From assembly GCA_016201045.1 (NCBI GenBank), contig JACQDM010000002.1:310001-374000 (forward strand): a stretch of DNA of 64,000 nt, read 5' to 3'. The notes under the pieces are model-generated. The model searched no databases and was not told where the DNA came from. It saw only the letters and a list, made by a program, of their open reading frames with translations. The stretch comes from Afipia sp. (GTDB lineage Bacteria > Pseudomonadota > Alphaproteobacteria > Rhizobiales > Xanthobacteraceae). Numbering within the stretch: the first letter of the stretch is position 1; each line of letters starts with the position of its first letter. Position numbers and translations under genes: made by a program. Below are positions 16,272-24,905 of this stretch, piece by piece.

Positions 16272-17318
16272 TTAGGGTAGCGATTTCCGGTCGATAATTA
16301 AGTCGGCCAACCCTGCGCTGAGCCATATCCCGACTAGAACCACCCACGCCGTTGACGCAAATACCGAGGCGCCGGTAATTCCCGCGCCTACCGCGCATCC
16401 GCCTGCGAGCATCGCGCCGAATCCCATCAGCACTGCACCGACCAGGTAACGCCTCATCCCCAGTCCGTCGGAAAAGCCTTCCAGTGCCAATTCGTGCGCA
16501 ATCAGGGCGGCAGCAAACGATCCCAGGAAGACACCCGGAATGATTCCGAGATCGAATGAAAGACGCATATGCTCGCTGTTAAGCACCAGCATCAAGACAT
16601 CTGCGGAAGGACCGCTGAATGTCAGGCTTTTGGGCGTGATCGGTGTAAACGTCGACTGCGACAATTCGAAAGTGAAAAGCCAGCCCGCAACAATTGCTGC
16701 ACCGGTCGCCAAAGCGGACAACAGACGCTTTGGTGATAGATTGCTGCGAAATGCAAACCCCAGTCCTGCGGCGAGCCAGACGAGGGCGAATGCGATCTTC
16801 TCTCGCGTTCCGCCGCCGATAAGACTCATGATGTCACGAGAAGAGCCGCCCTCGACCAGCCAAAGCCCGGTTAACCATTCGCGCGCGGGCGAGAGGAGAC
16901 CGTGATAAGCCGCCTGTGCCGTTACGGCGAACACAAGGCCCGAAAGGAGCGCCCGAAGATTACCATTCGCCGATAAGATCAATAGCCGACTAGCGCATCC
17001 GCGAGCGAGCACCATTCCGGTACCGAACATCAATCCGCCGATCAGCGCGCCTGAAAAACTTCCCTGTTGCGCAAGCTGGCGAGCGTTCGACACATTTAGC
17101 CAATCCAGTGCAACAAGTGCCTGAGTGCCGACCAGCGCCGTACCGAACGTTAGGAGCCAAACCGCAACGCGCTCGCCGGATTTTCCCCGGGAGAATTCGA
17201 CAGCCGCAGCACGCAGACAGAATTGGCTGCGCTGCGCGAAGAAGCCGAACATCCCACCGACTGTCACTCCACCCAGCCAAGAGAAAAGATCTTCGGAGAA
17301 GAAATCGATACCCGACAT
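16272..17318 (-). CDS. YeeE/YedE family sulfur-compound transporter, full length
   Basis: A 348-aa membrane protein with about nine hydrophobic segments and two YeeE/YedE halves. The conserved cysteines sit in FGFFAQRSQFCLRAA, VLARGCASR and AGGCAVGAGITG, the thiosulfate-channel signature of this family (TsuA/YeeE). It should bring thiosulfate or a similar sulfur species across the inner membrane. ATG 17318 (MSGIDFF) is preferred over the open frame to 17342. A degenerate FixK-type site is centred 63.5 bases upstream. It lies just upstream of ppsA, on the same strand, with a 180-base gap that contains the ppsA box. Confidence 0.88.
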   Translation of the reverse strand: MSGIDFFSEDLFSWLGGVTVGGMFGFFAQRSQFCLRAAAVEFSRGKSGERVAVWLLTFGTALVGTQALVALDWLNVSNARQLAQQGSFSGALIGGLMFGTGMVLARGCASRLLILSANGNLRALLSGLVFAVTAQAAYHGLLSPAREWLTGLWLVEGGSSRDIMSLIGGGTREKIAFALVWLAAGLGFAFRSNLSPKRLLSALATGAAIVAGWLFTFELSQSTFTPITPKSLTFSGPSADVLMLVLNSEHMRLSFDLGIIPGVFLGSFAAALIAHELALEGFSDGLGMRRYLVGAVLMGFGAMLAGGCAVGAGITGASVFASTAWVVLVGIWLSAGLADLIIDRKSLP

Positions 17319-17374
17319 AAGCACCGCGCGGCCTCGGACCACGCGCCAATCTACCGATGATCGGCGACCGTTGT

Positions 17375-17388
17375 ATGAGGTAAATCAA
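17375..17388 (-). promoter_or_regulatory. weak FixK/FNR-type box before the YeeE gene
   Basis: ATGAGGTAAATCAA has one mismatch from TTGA-N6-TCAA (reads TTGATTTACCTCAT on the minus strand). The position would put a transcript start near 17340. Confidence 0.4.
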
Positions 17389-17414
17389 ACCGATATCGAT
17401 CGGTTGTGAAGCGG

Positions 17415-18260
17415 TCACTTTTTTGAGTACAACCTCTTTGCGTTCCTGATCCGCGCTCGCTTTTGGCTGCGGTAGGCCGGCAGCCGGCGACCTATAAATT
17501 TGCGAAGGCGGCGAAGGTCGCGCAATTCTCCAAGCTCTCGTTGAACTCGTCTCATAGTTTTGGCGAATCCGATGTCTTCTTGCGAAAGCGGTGCCCCGAT
17601 GGCATGCAGGCTTTCGACAATGTATCGATATTCCTTGCTTCGAATTCTGAGCTGATGAAGTTGTCTGCGGCGAAAGCTGTTCAAGCGGAGCGAGGCATGG
17701 CGCAGATTTTTCCTCCATGCACCCAAGCGCCTCCTGCAATATTTGCTAAGCGAAAAGGACGCTTTTGCTTTTTGCGGCTCTCTTCTAATCCATCTGCCGA
17801 ATCTTACGTTCAATTCGGCGAATTGGTTCGATTGAAGGTCACGACCTAATTTTCGGTAAACTTTTTCGCGCTTGTGTTGCAAAGCGAGCCGAGCCCGAGC
17901 AGATGCCTTTCGATATCGTTTCTTGTTCGAGTAATGTAGTCCGACATCACAATTCCGCGCCTTCCCAAGCGTCTTGTTGAGCCAATCGAATTGCTTTCGG
18001 AGAACCTTCCACTCATTTCCATCAATGGAAGTACCGAAGAAGCGCGCTGCGGCTTTGATGCGCGCAATCTCGATCCGCATTGCGTGAACTGCTTGGGCGT
18101 CTTGTTGCAGTGCGCTCGGAACGTTTGTCTGCAGCGCGCGAAAACTGCTGCGGGCAATTTGCTGGAAGGCGTCCCAGCCGCTATGCGGTATCTTCGTCGG
18201 ATCGGTCACGCCCGACGGGGAGAGGACGTGGATCTGGATCGCTGGAGAATTTTGATTCAT
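17415..18260 (-). CDS. CHAD domain protein
   Basis: A 281-aa, strongly basic, all-helical protein. It carries the CHAD pattern of conserved histidines in helices: AVHAMRIEIARIKAAARFF, LHQLRIRSKEYRYIVESL, and FDWLNKTLGKARNCDV. CHAD domains bind inorganic polyphosphate and are often found near polyphosphate or PHA granule genes; a PHA synthase lies 2 kb away at 20283. It has no CYTH domain and no membrane segment. No clear ribosome binding site is seen at ATG 18260. A granule-associated role is inference. Confidence 0.85.
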   Translation of the reverse strand: MNQNSPAIQIHVLSPSGVTDPTKIPHSGWDAFQQIARSSFRALQTNVPSALQQDAQAVHAMRIEIARIKAAARFFGTSIDGNEWKVLRKQFDWLNKTLGKARNCDVGLHYSNKKRYRKASARARLALQHKREKVYRKLGRDLQSNQFAELNVRFGRWIRREPQKAKASFSLSKYCRRRLGAWRKNLRHASLRLNSFRRRQLHQLRIRSKEYRYIVESLHAIGAPLSQEDIGFAKTMRRVQRELGELRDLRRLRKFIGRRLPAYRSQKRARIRNAKRLYSKK

Positions 18261-18353
18261 CGCAATGAAAGGACAAGCGGTCGTGTTCTCGTAGATCGAC
18301 CGGAGTTGCCAGCTTTGCTGGCCAAGCTGGCGATGACCTACAGAGAGACCTCA

Positions 18354-18566
18354 ATGGGATCGGTCACGGACCCATCACAGTTTTGGAAGCCGATTAAGAC
18401 GGCGCCCTACGAACGGGAGATCGAGCTGGCCGTAATCGAAGAAGACAATGTTCATTCGCTTGTCTTCGCCTGTTGCCGAACAGCTCAGGGCTGGATCAAT
18501 GCTTCATCGAAAGAGCGGGTGATTGTTAGCCCGACGCATTGGCGGGCTTGGCGACCTCAGCGTTAG
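18354..18566 (+). CDS. small conserved-type hypothetical protein
   Basis: A 70-aa protein with FWKPIKTAPYEREIELAVI, LVFACCRTAQGWINA and SPTHWRAW. This matches a small protein layout (PIKTAP...LAVID...GWI...PTHWR) that I recall as frequent and uncharacterised in Bradyrhizobium-type genomes. ATG 18354 has GAGAG 5 bases upstream; ATG 18333 is possible. It is divergent from the CHAD gene and its stop overlaps the stop of the convergent 55-aa gene on the minus strand. No function is known to me. Confidence 0.6.
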   Translation: MGSVTDPSQFWKPIKTAPYEREIELAVIEEDNVHSLVFACCRTAQGWINASSKERVIVSPTHWRAWRPQR

Positions 18567-18730
18567 GGTCGCTTAACATTGTTGTCAGCTGGCCGTCGTG
18601 CCGGTCTGCTGAGTTTAGCTTCTTCTTGCAAGAGTAACTTTTCGAGTATCTGCCGCTTGGCCGGGTCTGTTTCGGCCGCGAGCAGTCTTCTAAAATGCAC
18701 GATATTCAATTCCGCAACGGTCTTGTCCAC
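18563..18730 (-). CDS. 55-aa small protein, GTG start
   Basis: The frame reads VDKTVAELNIVHFRRLLAAE, then TDPAKRQILEKLLLQEEAKL and a short basic tail. The start GTG has a strong GGAGG 6 bases upstream (CGGAGG-CAGGCC-GTG). The amphipathic helices with the spacing HFRRLLA-x4-DPAKR-x-L-x-LL-x-EEAKL recall small helical proteins of rhizobia with no known role. The frame is too short for usual gene-length cut-offs. It lies 180 bases downstream of the usp gene at 18911 and its end overlaps the plus-strand gene end by four bases. Confidence 0.7.
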   Translation of the reverse strand: MDKTVAELNIVHFRRLLAAETDPAKRQILEKLLLQEEAKLSRPARRPADNNVKRP

Positions 18731-18910
18731 GGCCTGCCTCCGGGGTCCGCATGCTGATCCGTCTATTTTAGCAGTTCCGCAGCGTTGTACGACCCCCTTT
18801 GCCTTGGATTAGGAATCTATCATATTGAAAATCTTATCAATCAAGCGAAGCGCGACCTACGAAGCCCTGCTAGCACCGCTCGCTGACAAGGGCTGCCGGT
18901 GGCAATACAA

Positions 18911-19744
18911 TCAGTGTGACATCAGCGTTGGCACGGTCATGCTGCGGAACATGTCGCGCGTGACACCGCCCAGCACGGTCTCTTTGAACCTTGAGTGGCC
19001 GTAACCACCCATGACCAATAAATCACATCCTTCATCTGCCGCGACCGACAAAATGGTTGGCTGAATGGCTGATCGTTCGGATTGGACCGCGATCATCTGC
19101 GCCGTCAGACCTTGATCGGCTAATCGCCCCACTAGCCTAGCAGGCGAGACTTCTTCCGCCACTGCACCATTGACAGTTACGATCGATAGTTTTTTCGCCG
19201 TGCGAAGCAAAGGCATGGCGTCGTGAAGAGAGCGTGCTGCCGCCCGGCTGCCGTCCCAACATATCCCGATATGCCCGACCTTTAGATTTCCCTCGAATGT
19301 GTAGGGCATGATCAGCACAGGACCGCCGCTTTGGAACAGAATTTCCTGAGCGAGAATATTGTCAAAGAGCCGTTGCCCGGGCTCAGGCTGCGAAACGATG
19401 GTGAGATCGTTCAGTCTGCCAGCCGAGCCGAGAATGTCCGTTGCTTCATCCAGAGTTCCGCTTTCTGGCCGGCACTTATAGCGAATTTTGGCAAGCTTCG
19501 CTTCGGCCTCGAATACCGCTAAGGCTGCGCTGGCTCGCTCTGCGGCGCGTGCTTCTTCAACCTCAAAGATTGCCGCGACCCCTGTGCCACCTTCGGCAAT
19601 CACCGACACATTGCTGAAATGTACGTAGCCAATCGCGATGGCTTCGAGGCTGGCGTCGAGCGCCTTCGTGAGCGAAACCGAGCCATCTATCACCGGCCGT
19701 GCCGATCGTTCAGTCGGAATATGGACGAGCAAATTCTTATACAT
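18911..19744 (-). CDS. universal stress protein, UspA family, two-domain
   Basis: A 277-aa tandem Usp. The first domain begins MYKNLLVHIPTERSARPVID. The second carries GICWDGSRAAARSLHDAMPLL and the nucleotide loop VMGGYGHSRFKETVLGGVTR. ATG 19744 gives the family start; the open frame reaches 19828. A FixK-type box is centred 56.5 bp upstream, close to the 51.5-bp spacing seen for the paralogue at 4225. It is divergent from the eRF1-like gene at 19873, which could share the box. Likely a stress or low-oxygen survival protein; the ligand is unknown. Confidence 0.92.
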   Translation of the reverse strand: MYKNLLVHIPTERSARPVIDGSVSLTKALDASLEAIAIGYVHFSNVSVIAEGGTGVAAIFEVEEARAAERASAALAVFEAEAKLAKIRYKCRPESGTLDEATDILGSAGRLNDLTIVSQPEPGQRLFDNILAQEILFQSGGPVLIMPYTFEGNLKVGHIGICWDGSRAAARSLHDAMPLLRTAKKLSIVTVNGAVAEEVSPARLVGRLADQGLTAQMIAVQSERSAIQPTILSVAADEGCDLLVMGGYGHSRFKETVLGGVTRDMFRSMTVPTLMSH

Positions 19745-19793
19745 GCTGTGGTCCTCAGTTCGTCGAAACCTACACCTGAGGCGTGATCCTGAT

Positions 19794-19807
19794 TTGATGC
19801 ATCGCAA
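19794..19807. promoter_or_regulatory. FixK/FNR-type box between usp and the eRF1-like gene
   Basis: TTGATGCATCGCAA fits the looser FixK2 consensus TTGA-N6-GCAA. It is 56.5 bp from the usp ATG (minus) and 72.5 bp from GTG 19873 (plus), so it could drive both. Confidence 0.6.
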
Positions 19808-19872
19808 AGTGGCAGTGGTGAGGTTCAATATTCTTTGTCAACGCGTTGAACACGAAATCAAAAGGATCGACC

Positions 19873-20271
19873 GTGAAGAACTCAGCAGAGGAAAATGCGA
19901 CACACAGCCACGCAATCGTGTGGTTGGATCACCTGACTGCAAAAGTTTTCCGCATGGGTCTCAGCGGGGTATCGAGCCACGTTGTTCATGCTCACCTAGG
20001 GTCGTCGCACCTTCATCACAAAGCGAACACGATCGGCTCGGGGAAGGTACAAAATGACCAAGCGTTTTTGGCCGAAATTGCAAAGTCTCTCGATGCATGC
20101 ACCGACGTCCTCGTCACGGGTCCAGGCACGGAAAAACGAACCCTCAATCACTATTTGGAATCCAAACGCCCCAGCATGAAGGTTCACGTCGAATCCAGCG
20201 ACCATCCGAGCGACGACGAGATTATCGCGCGCGGACGAAAGCATTTCGGTTTCGCGTCTCCCCGGGCCTGA
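19873..20271 (+). CDS. eRF1-like (translational machinery type) protein
   Basis: A 132-aa protein with HAIVWLDHLTAKVFRM, a histidine-rich segment HAHLGSSHLHHKANTIGSG, and ILVTGPGTEKR-like VLVTGPGTEKRTLNHYLE, then HPSDDEIIARGRKHF. This is the layout of small bacterial proteins annotated as translational machinery proteins, related to the third domain of eRF1/pelota. Their function is not established. GTG 19873 has AAAGGA 7 bases upstream; an ATG at 19846 has no such site. PHA synthase follows after 11 bases, so the two are probably cotranscribed from the divergent promoter carrying the FixK-type box. Confidence 0.75.
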   Translation: MKNSAEENATHSHAIVWLDHLTAKVFRMGLSGVSSHVVHAHLGSSHLHHKANTIGSGKVQNDQAFLAEIAKSLDACTDVLVTGPGTEKRTLNHYLESKRPSMKVHVESSDHPSDDEIIARGRKHFGFASPRA

Positions 20272-20282
20272 AGGAATTGCAG

Positions 20283-22082
20283 ATGACAAGGTCAGCGTCG
20301 CAGGCATCGGTTTTGAACTCAGAGGCTGAGAGTCTCAGCGAGCCCGCAAGGGCCGACCCTCCGGTAGCATCGACGGATGAAAACATCGATTCGCTGGACC
20401 GTTCTTTACATGCCGCTATAGCGCAACTGACTGGAGGGTTGTCCCCGGCGACGTTGGCTCTTGCGTTTGCTGACTGGTATCTTCATCTATTGGCAGCACC
20501 CGGCAAGCGCGCGTCGCTGGCCGACAAAGCCGCGCGTGCCGGAATTCAGATTGGGCAGGCATCAATACCCAGCCGGGCCGCGCTCCAGCCATGGAATCTG
20601 ATCAAGCCTGAGGAAGCCGATCATCGCTTCGCGGGCGCGGATTGGCAGTTGCCGCCGTTCAATCTGATTGCGCAATCATTTCTACTATCCCAGCAGTGGT
20701 GGCATTCGGCAACGACAGATGTTCGCGGCTTGGTTCGGTCGAATGCTGCAATTGCCGATTTCACATTGCGGCAATGGCTCGATGCGATCGCACCGACCAA
20801 TTTTGCTTGGAGCAATCCGGAGGTCTTGCGTAAGACGTTCGAAACCGGGGGCGCAAATTTCGTCTTCGGCTTGCAAAATTGGATCGAGGATATGCAGTCG
20901 GTGGTGTCGGGACGCAAGCCGGCCAGCGAGCAATTTGTTGTCGGTAAAGACGTCGGCGTTTCGCCGGGCAAAGTCGTTTATCGTAACGAGCTGATCGAAT
21001 TGATTCAGTACACGCCCACAACGTCGACGGTGAGGCCCGAGCCTGTACTGATCGTGCCTGCGTGGATCATGAAATACTACATTCTCGATCTTTCGCCGGA
21101 AAGCTCGCTGGTGCGTTTTCTCGTTGCGAACGGATTTACCGTCTTCATGATCTCTTGGAAAAATCCAACGGCGAGCGACCGAGACCTCAGGCTCGATCAC
21201 TATCGTAAACTGGGTGTGGTCGCGGCGATTGATTTCATCAATACAGCCATGCCATCGCGTCGGATTCACGCGGTAGGTTATTGTCTTGGGGGTACTTTGC
21301 TATCGATAGCAGCGGCTAGCCTCAGCCGAGACCGCCGTGATTGCCTACGGTCAGTCACGCTCCTTGCTGCGCAAACGGACTTTACGGAAGCTGGCGAGCT
21401 TACGCTTTTCATCAATGAAAGCCAGGTGTCGTTTCTCGAGGACTTGATGTGGAAGCGAGGCATTCTGGATTCCTCGCAAATGGCTGGCGCATTCCAGATG
21501 TTACGTTCCAACGATCTGATTTGGTCGCGCGTCGTCCGGCACTATCTGCTGGGTGAACGAAGCCCGCCAAGCGAGATCATGTCTTGGGCCGCAGACGCGA
21601 CGCGCATGCCTTATCGCATGCAGTCCGACTATTTACGCCAGCTTTTCATGAACAACGATCTCGCGGAAGGCCGGTATTTGGCCGATGGGAAGCCGATTGC
21701 ATTGTCGGAACTTCGCATGCCTATGTTTGTCGTCGCCACGCTGCACGACCATATCGCTCCGTGGAAATCGACATTTAAAATCCACTTCCTCGCCAATGCG
21801 GACGTGACTTATGTCTTGGCGAATGGCGGACACAATGCTGGCATCGTCGCCCCGCCGGCCGAAGCGGGACACAGCTATCAAGTCACGACCACGGCAGCAG
21901 CGGCTCCATATGTAGGGCCAGACGAGTGGATCAAGCTCGCGCCGTCTCACGAGGGTTCGTGGTGGAATGAGTGGGTTGGCTTTCTCGTCGCCCAATCGGG
22001 CGCGCCAGTCGTGCCGCCGCAGTTTGGCAAGGATGGCAAGTGGCTGGACGATGCGCCAGGACACTATGTCTTGCAATCTTGA
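20283..22082 (+). CDS. phaC: poly(3-hydroxyalkanoate) synthase, class I
   Basis: A 599-aa alpha/beta-hydrolase that polymerises hydroxyacyl-CoA into PHA granules, the normal size for class I PhaC. The lipase-like box is GYCLGG with nucleophile Cys334; the other triad residues are Asp489 in HDHIAPW and His517 in NGGHNAG. The PhaC N-terminal domain (residues ~80-280) is present. ATG 20283 has AAGGA 8 bases upstream. No PhaA or PhaB is in the window. It sits behind the eRF1-like gene and in front of a CBS gene, in the FixK-box island. PHA would store carbon and reducing power when respiration is limited. Confidence 0.95.
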   Translation: MTRSASQASVLNSEAESLSEPARADPPVASTDENIDSLDRSLHAAIAQLTGGLSPATLALAFADWYLHLLAAPGKRASLADKAARAGIQIGQASIPSRAALQPWNLIKPEEADHRFAGADWQLPPFNLIAQSFLLSQQWWHSATTDVRGLVRSNAAIADFTLRQWLDAIAPTNFAWSNPEVLRKTFETGGANFVFGLQNWIEDMQSVVSGRKPASEQFVVGKDVGVSPGKVVYRNELIELIQYTPTTSTVRPEPVLIVPAWIMKYYILDLSPESSLVRFLVANGFTVFMISWKNPTASDRDLRLDHYRKLGVVAAIDFINTAMPSRRIHAVGYCLGGTLLSIAAASLSRDRRDCLRSVTLLAAQTDFTEAGELTLFINESQVSFLEDLMWKRGILDSSQMAGAFQMLRSNDLIWSRVVRHYLLGERSPPSEIMSWAADATRMPYRMQSDYLRQLFMNNDLAEGRYLADGKPIALSELRMPMFVVATLHDHIAPWKSTFKIHFLANADVTYVLANGGHNAGIVAPPAEAGHSYQVTTTAAAAPYVGPDEWIKLAPSHEGSWWNEWVGFLVAQSGAPVVPPQFGKDGKWLDDAPGHYVLQS

Positions 22083-22133
22083 GAACGCGTCCGCGTATAG
22101 GATGAATCTGGCATTCGGCAATAGAGCAGACCA

Positions 22134-22584
22134 ATGTATGAATTTCTTCAGGAGACGGTCGAAAACAAAATGATGCGGAGCGTCCGAAGTGTAATGCCGA
22201 AAACTACGGTGGCCGGCCTCTACCGGCTCTTCGCGGTCGATGAGTATGATGCATATCCGGTGGTTCGTGATGACACGCTCGTTGGAATCGTATCGAGGCC
22301 CGATGCGCTGAAAATCTTTGCGCTGATCGAGACCGAATGTTGCCGCGATATGACGTTGGGATGGAAACGATGAGAATATGACGGCCGATGTCACTAGCGT
22401 TGAAGCACAGAACAAGCTGCAGCGCGTCTTGGAATTGATGGTCGCGCACAGAATGGAAAACGTTCCTGTGATCGATAGCAGTCGTAGCCAAATCGGAATT
22501 ATCGCACGTGAAGACGTCATGAAAGCGATGGAAAGATCGGTGAAACGGCAATATCCGCCCTTTCTTCCGTTCGAGACGGCGTAG
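22134..22584 (+). pseudogene. CBS-pair protein gene with a frameshift
   Basis: Two halves of one small CBS-pair protein lie in different frames. Frame 1 (22134-22373) gives MYEFLQETVENKMMRSVRSV...AYPVVRDDTLVGIVSRPDALKIF and stops at TGA 22371. Frame 2 (from about 22372, with an ATG at 22378) gives TADVTSVEAQNKLQRVLELM...VPVIDSSRSQIGIIAREDVMKAM, ending at 22584. Together they follow the usual ~150-residue order of these proteins, which bind adenine nucleotides. One inserted or two lost bases near 22370 would explain it. Either the gene is broken or the second half is made separately from ATG 22378 by coupled restart. A sequencing error cannot be excluded. Confidence 0.75.
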
Positions 22585-24824
22585 TGTCGGATTTCGGACT
22601 GGAGAAAATTCTGGCACCTAAGAGCATTGCGCTCGTCGGCGGGAGTGCTCGTCTATCGTCGCTTGGCTCATTGGTCTTGAAAAATATCCGCAGCGAAGGC
22701 TTTGGCGGCGAAATAGGCGTCGTCAATCCAAAGTACAGCGAAATCGGTGGCGTTAAGACCTTTCCCAGTCTTTCGGCAATGCCGTTTGTGCCTGACGTTG
22801 TTGTCATCACTGCACCGGCCGCTGCAATTCCAGGGATCATGGGCGAAGCAGGCGAGCGCGGCGTTACCGGAGCGATCATCATTTCGTCAGGCCTCGGACA
22901 CGGGCCCGGATCAGTGGCAGAAGAAACCGCCAAGATTGCGTATCAGCGTAAGGTGCGCATTGTTGGTCCCAATTGTCTCGGCGTGATGTCGCCGGCTGCG
23001 AAACTGAATGCGAGCTTTGCAGCGAAACATCCGGCGAGCGGCTCGCTTGCTCTGATTTCGCAATCAGGCGCAATCGCGGCGGCGATGGTCGATTGGGGGC
23101 ATGAAAAATCGGTCGGGTTTTCGGCCATCGTCTCAGTCGGCGATCAACTCGACGTTGATATTGCCGATTTGCTCAATCATTTCGCACGTGACGATAAAAC
23201 CAGCGCAATCCTACTTTACACTGAGGCGATCTTTGACGCGCGTAAATTTATGTCAGCGGCGAGAGCGGCGGCTCAGCTCAAGCCGGTGGTGGTCGTTAAG
23301 TCGGGGCGAATGACGCAGGGAGCAAAGGCAGCAGCAACTCACACGGGCGCGCTTGCTGGATCGGATTCCGTTTACGACGCAGCATTCAGACGTGCGGGAC
23401 TCGTACGTGTGTTTGACCTTCGTGAACTTTTCGATTGTGCCGAATTGCTCGGCCGCGGTGTTGCGCTTCCAAAAAGCAACAGGCTCTCGATTCTCACGAA
23501 TGGAGGCGGGCTCGGTGTTTTGGCAGTTGACCGGCTGTCGGAACTGGGAGGGACGCTTCCAGCCCTTGATGAACAACTCCGCGCAAGGCTCGATTCTGTG
23601 CTCCCACCGACCTGGTCGCGAGCCGATCCCGTCGACATCGGTGGCGATGCGGATGCCCAGCGCTATGTAGCAGCGGTTGAACCTTTGCTGGCCGATCCAT
23701 CAAGCGATGCGCTTTTGATCATGAATGTTGAGACTGCGGTTGCTTCGGCTGCTGAGATTGCGGAGGCAATCGCCGATTGCGTCAATTCGCACCGCGTAAA
23801 ATCAGGAGGTAATGCAAAGCCGGTATTGGCTGTCTGGGTTGGAACGGATCGGACGGCAGGACCGATCTTCGATCATGCAAGTATTCCGCATTTCCCGACC
23901 GAGGCCGACGCCGTCCAGGCGTTCATGCATCTCGTAAAACGAGGTGAGGCGGCGGACGCTTTGATGACAGCTCCGCATCGAAAGCCTTTGGTTTTCTCGA
24001 AGAATGTCTCGGCAGCACGATCCATCATCGCCAAGGCGATAGGAGAAGGACGACGATGGCTTGATCCAATCGAGAGCATAGCGCTTCTTACCGCTTACGC
24101 TATTCCAGTAGTTCGGACGGTTGCTGTGAGCAGCCCAGAAGAAGCTGCTTCGATAGCAGACGGATTGATCACGCAAGGATTTTCGATAGTCGTAAAAATT
24201 CTATCGCGCGATATTTCCCACAAATCCGACGTGGGCGGTGTTGTTCTCGGCCTGAGGACGGCGGAAGCCGTTCGACGCGCTGCGTTCGAAATATTGGAGC
24301 GAGTGAAGCAAAAACGGCCGGAAGCCCGCATTGAAGGGTTGATGATTCAACCGATGATCGAGAAAAGGTCGGCGCGTGAATTGATTGTCGGAATTGCGGA
24401 TGATCCGACGTTCGGTCCAGTCATCGCTTTTGGCCGCGGCGGAACGGCGGTTGAGATTTTCAACGATAAGTCGCTCGCGTTACCGCCGCTCGACATGGAT
24501 CTTGCACGCGACCTCGTCGGCCGATCCGTTGTGTCTCGGCTGCTCCCTGCCTATCGCGACGTGCCCGCAGTACCGCCCGATGTCGTTCCGCTCACGCTGA
24601 TCAAGCTCTCAGAAATGGCGGCAGATTGTCCCGAGATCGTCGAACTCGATATCAATCCCCTGCTTGCGGACGAAACCGGAGTCATCGCGCTTGACGCGCG
24701 AGTAGCAGTGCGAACGCCGCGAAACCTGTTCAGCGATCGAACGAGATTTGCGGTGCAGATTTCACCACAAGACAGAGCCTCAAGTGAACTCGGAAGCATT
24801 GGAAGCGGGCACACCTGTCCTTAA
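22584..24824 (+). CDS. ADP-forming acyl-CoA synthetase (acetate-CoA ligase type), without GNAT tail
   Basis: A 746-aa fusion of the alpha part (CoA-binding SIALVGGSARLSSLG, then the phosphohistidine region AAATHTGALAGSD) and the beta ATP-grasp part (ISHKSDVGGVVLGL, VIAFGRGGTAVEI). It should interconvert acyl-CoA plus ADP plus phosphate with acid plus ATP, so it can make ATP without respiration. Many relatives are Pat-type proteins of ~890 aa with a C-terminal acetyltransferase; here the protein stops soon after RFAVQISPQD, where that domain would begin. GTG 22584 overlaps the stop of the CBS frame by one base. Acyl substrate unknown. Confidence 0.9.
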   Translation: MSDFGLEKILAPKSIALVGGSARLSSLGSLVLKNIRSEGFGGEIGVVNPKYSEIGGVKTFPSLSAMPFVPDVVVITAPAAAIPGIMGEAGERGVTGAIIISSGLGHGPGSVAEETAKIAYQRKVRIVGPNCLGVMSPAAKLNASFAAKHPASGSLALISQSGAIAAAMVDWGHEKSVGFSAIVSVGDQLDVDIADLLNHFARDDKTSAILLYTEAIFDARKFMSAARAAAQLKPVVVVKSGRMTQGAKAAATHTGALAGSDSVYDAAFRRAGLVRVFDLRELFDCAELLGRGVALPKSNRLSILTNGGGLGVLAVDRLSELGGTLPALDEQLRARLDSVLPPTWSRADPVDIGGDADAQRYVAAVEPLLADPSSDALLIMNVETAVASAAEIAEAIADCVNSHRVKSGGNAKPVLAVWVGTDRTAGPIFDHASIPHFPTEADAVQAFMHLVKRGEAADALMTAPHRKPLVFSKNVSAARSIIAKAIGEGRRWLDPIESIALLTAYAIPVVRTVAVSSPEEAASIADGLITQGFSIVVKILSRDISHKSDVGGVVLGLRTAEAVRRAAFEILERVKQKRPEARIEGLMIQPMIEKRSARELIVGIADDPTFGPVIAFGRGGTAVEIFNDKSLALPPLDMDLARDLVGRSVVSRLLPAYRDVPAVPPDVVPLTLIKLSEMAADCPEIVELDINPLLADETGVIALDARVAVRTPRNLFSDRTRFAVQISPQDRASSELGSIGSGHTCP

Positions 24825-24833
24825 CGGGCCCGC

Positions 24834-24847
24834 TTGATCCAAATCAA
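24834..24847 (+). promoter_or_regulatory. FixK/FNR-type box before the YeeE pair
   Basis: TTGATCCAAATCAA matches TTGA-N6-TCAA. At -41.5 the transcript would start near 24882, 24 bases before TTG 24906. Confidence 0.72.
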
Positions 24848-24905
24848 TTCTCTTCGGCATCAGACGTGGGAACATATTCACCAAATTGAATATGGAGACG
24901 ATGCC

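Noticed and set aside
18579-18812. Plus-strand frame of 77 codons
   Set aside because: Ser/Cys-rich without pattern; the opposite strand at 18563-18730 has a better frame with a strong ribosome binding site.
18825-18840. TTGA-N8-TCAA near the end of usp
   Set aside because: Wrong spacing (8). The same applies to 19846-19861 upstream of the eRF1-like gene.
22378-22584. Second CBS frame as an independent gene
   Set aside because: It starts in the middle of the CBS-pair layout and the first half stops just before it; a frameshift explains both better, though separate translation is not excluded.
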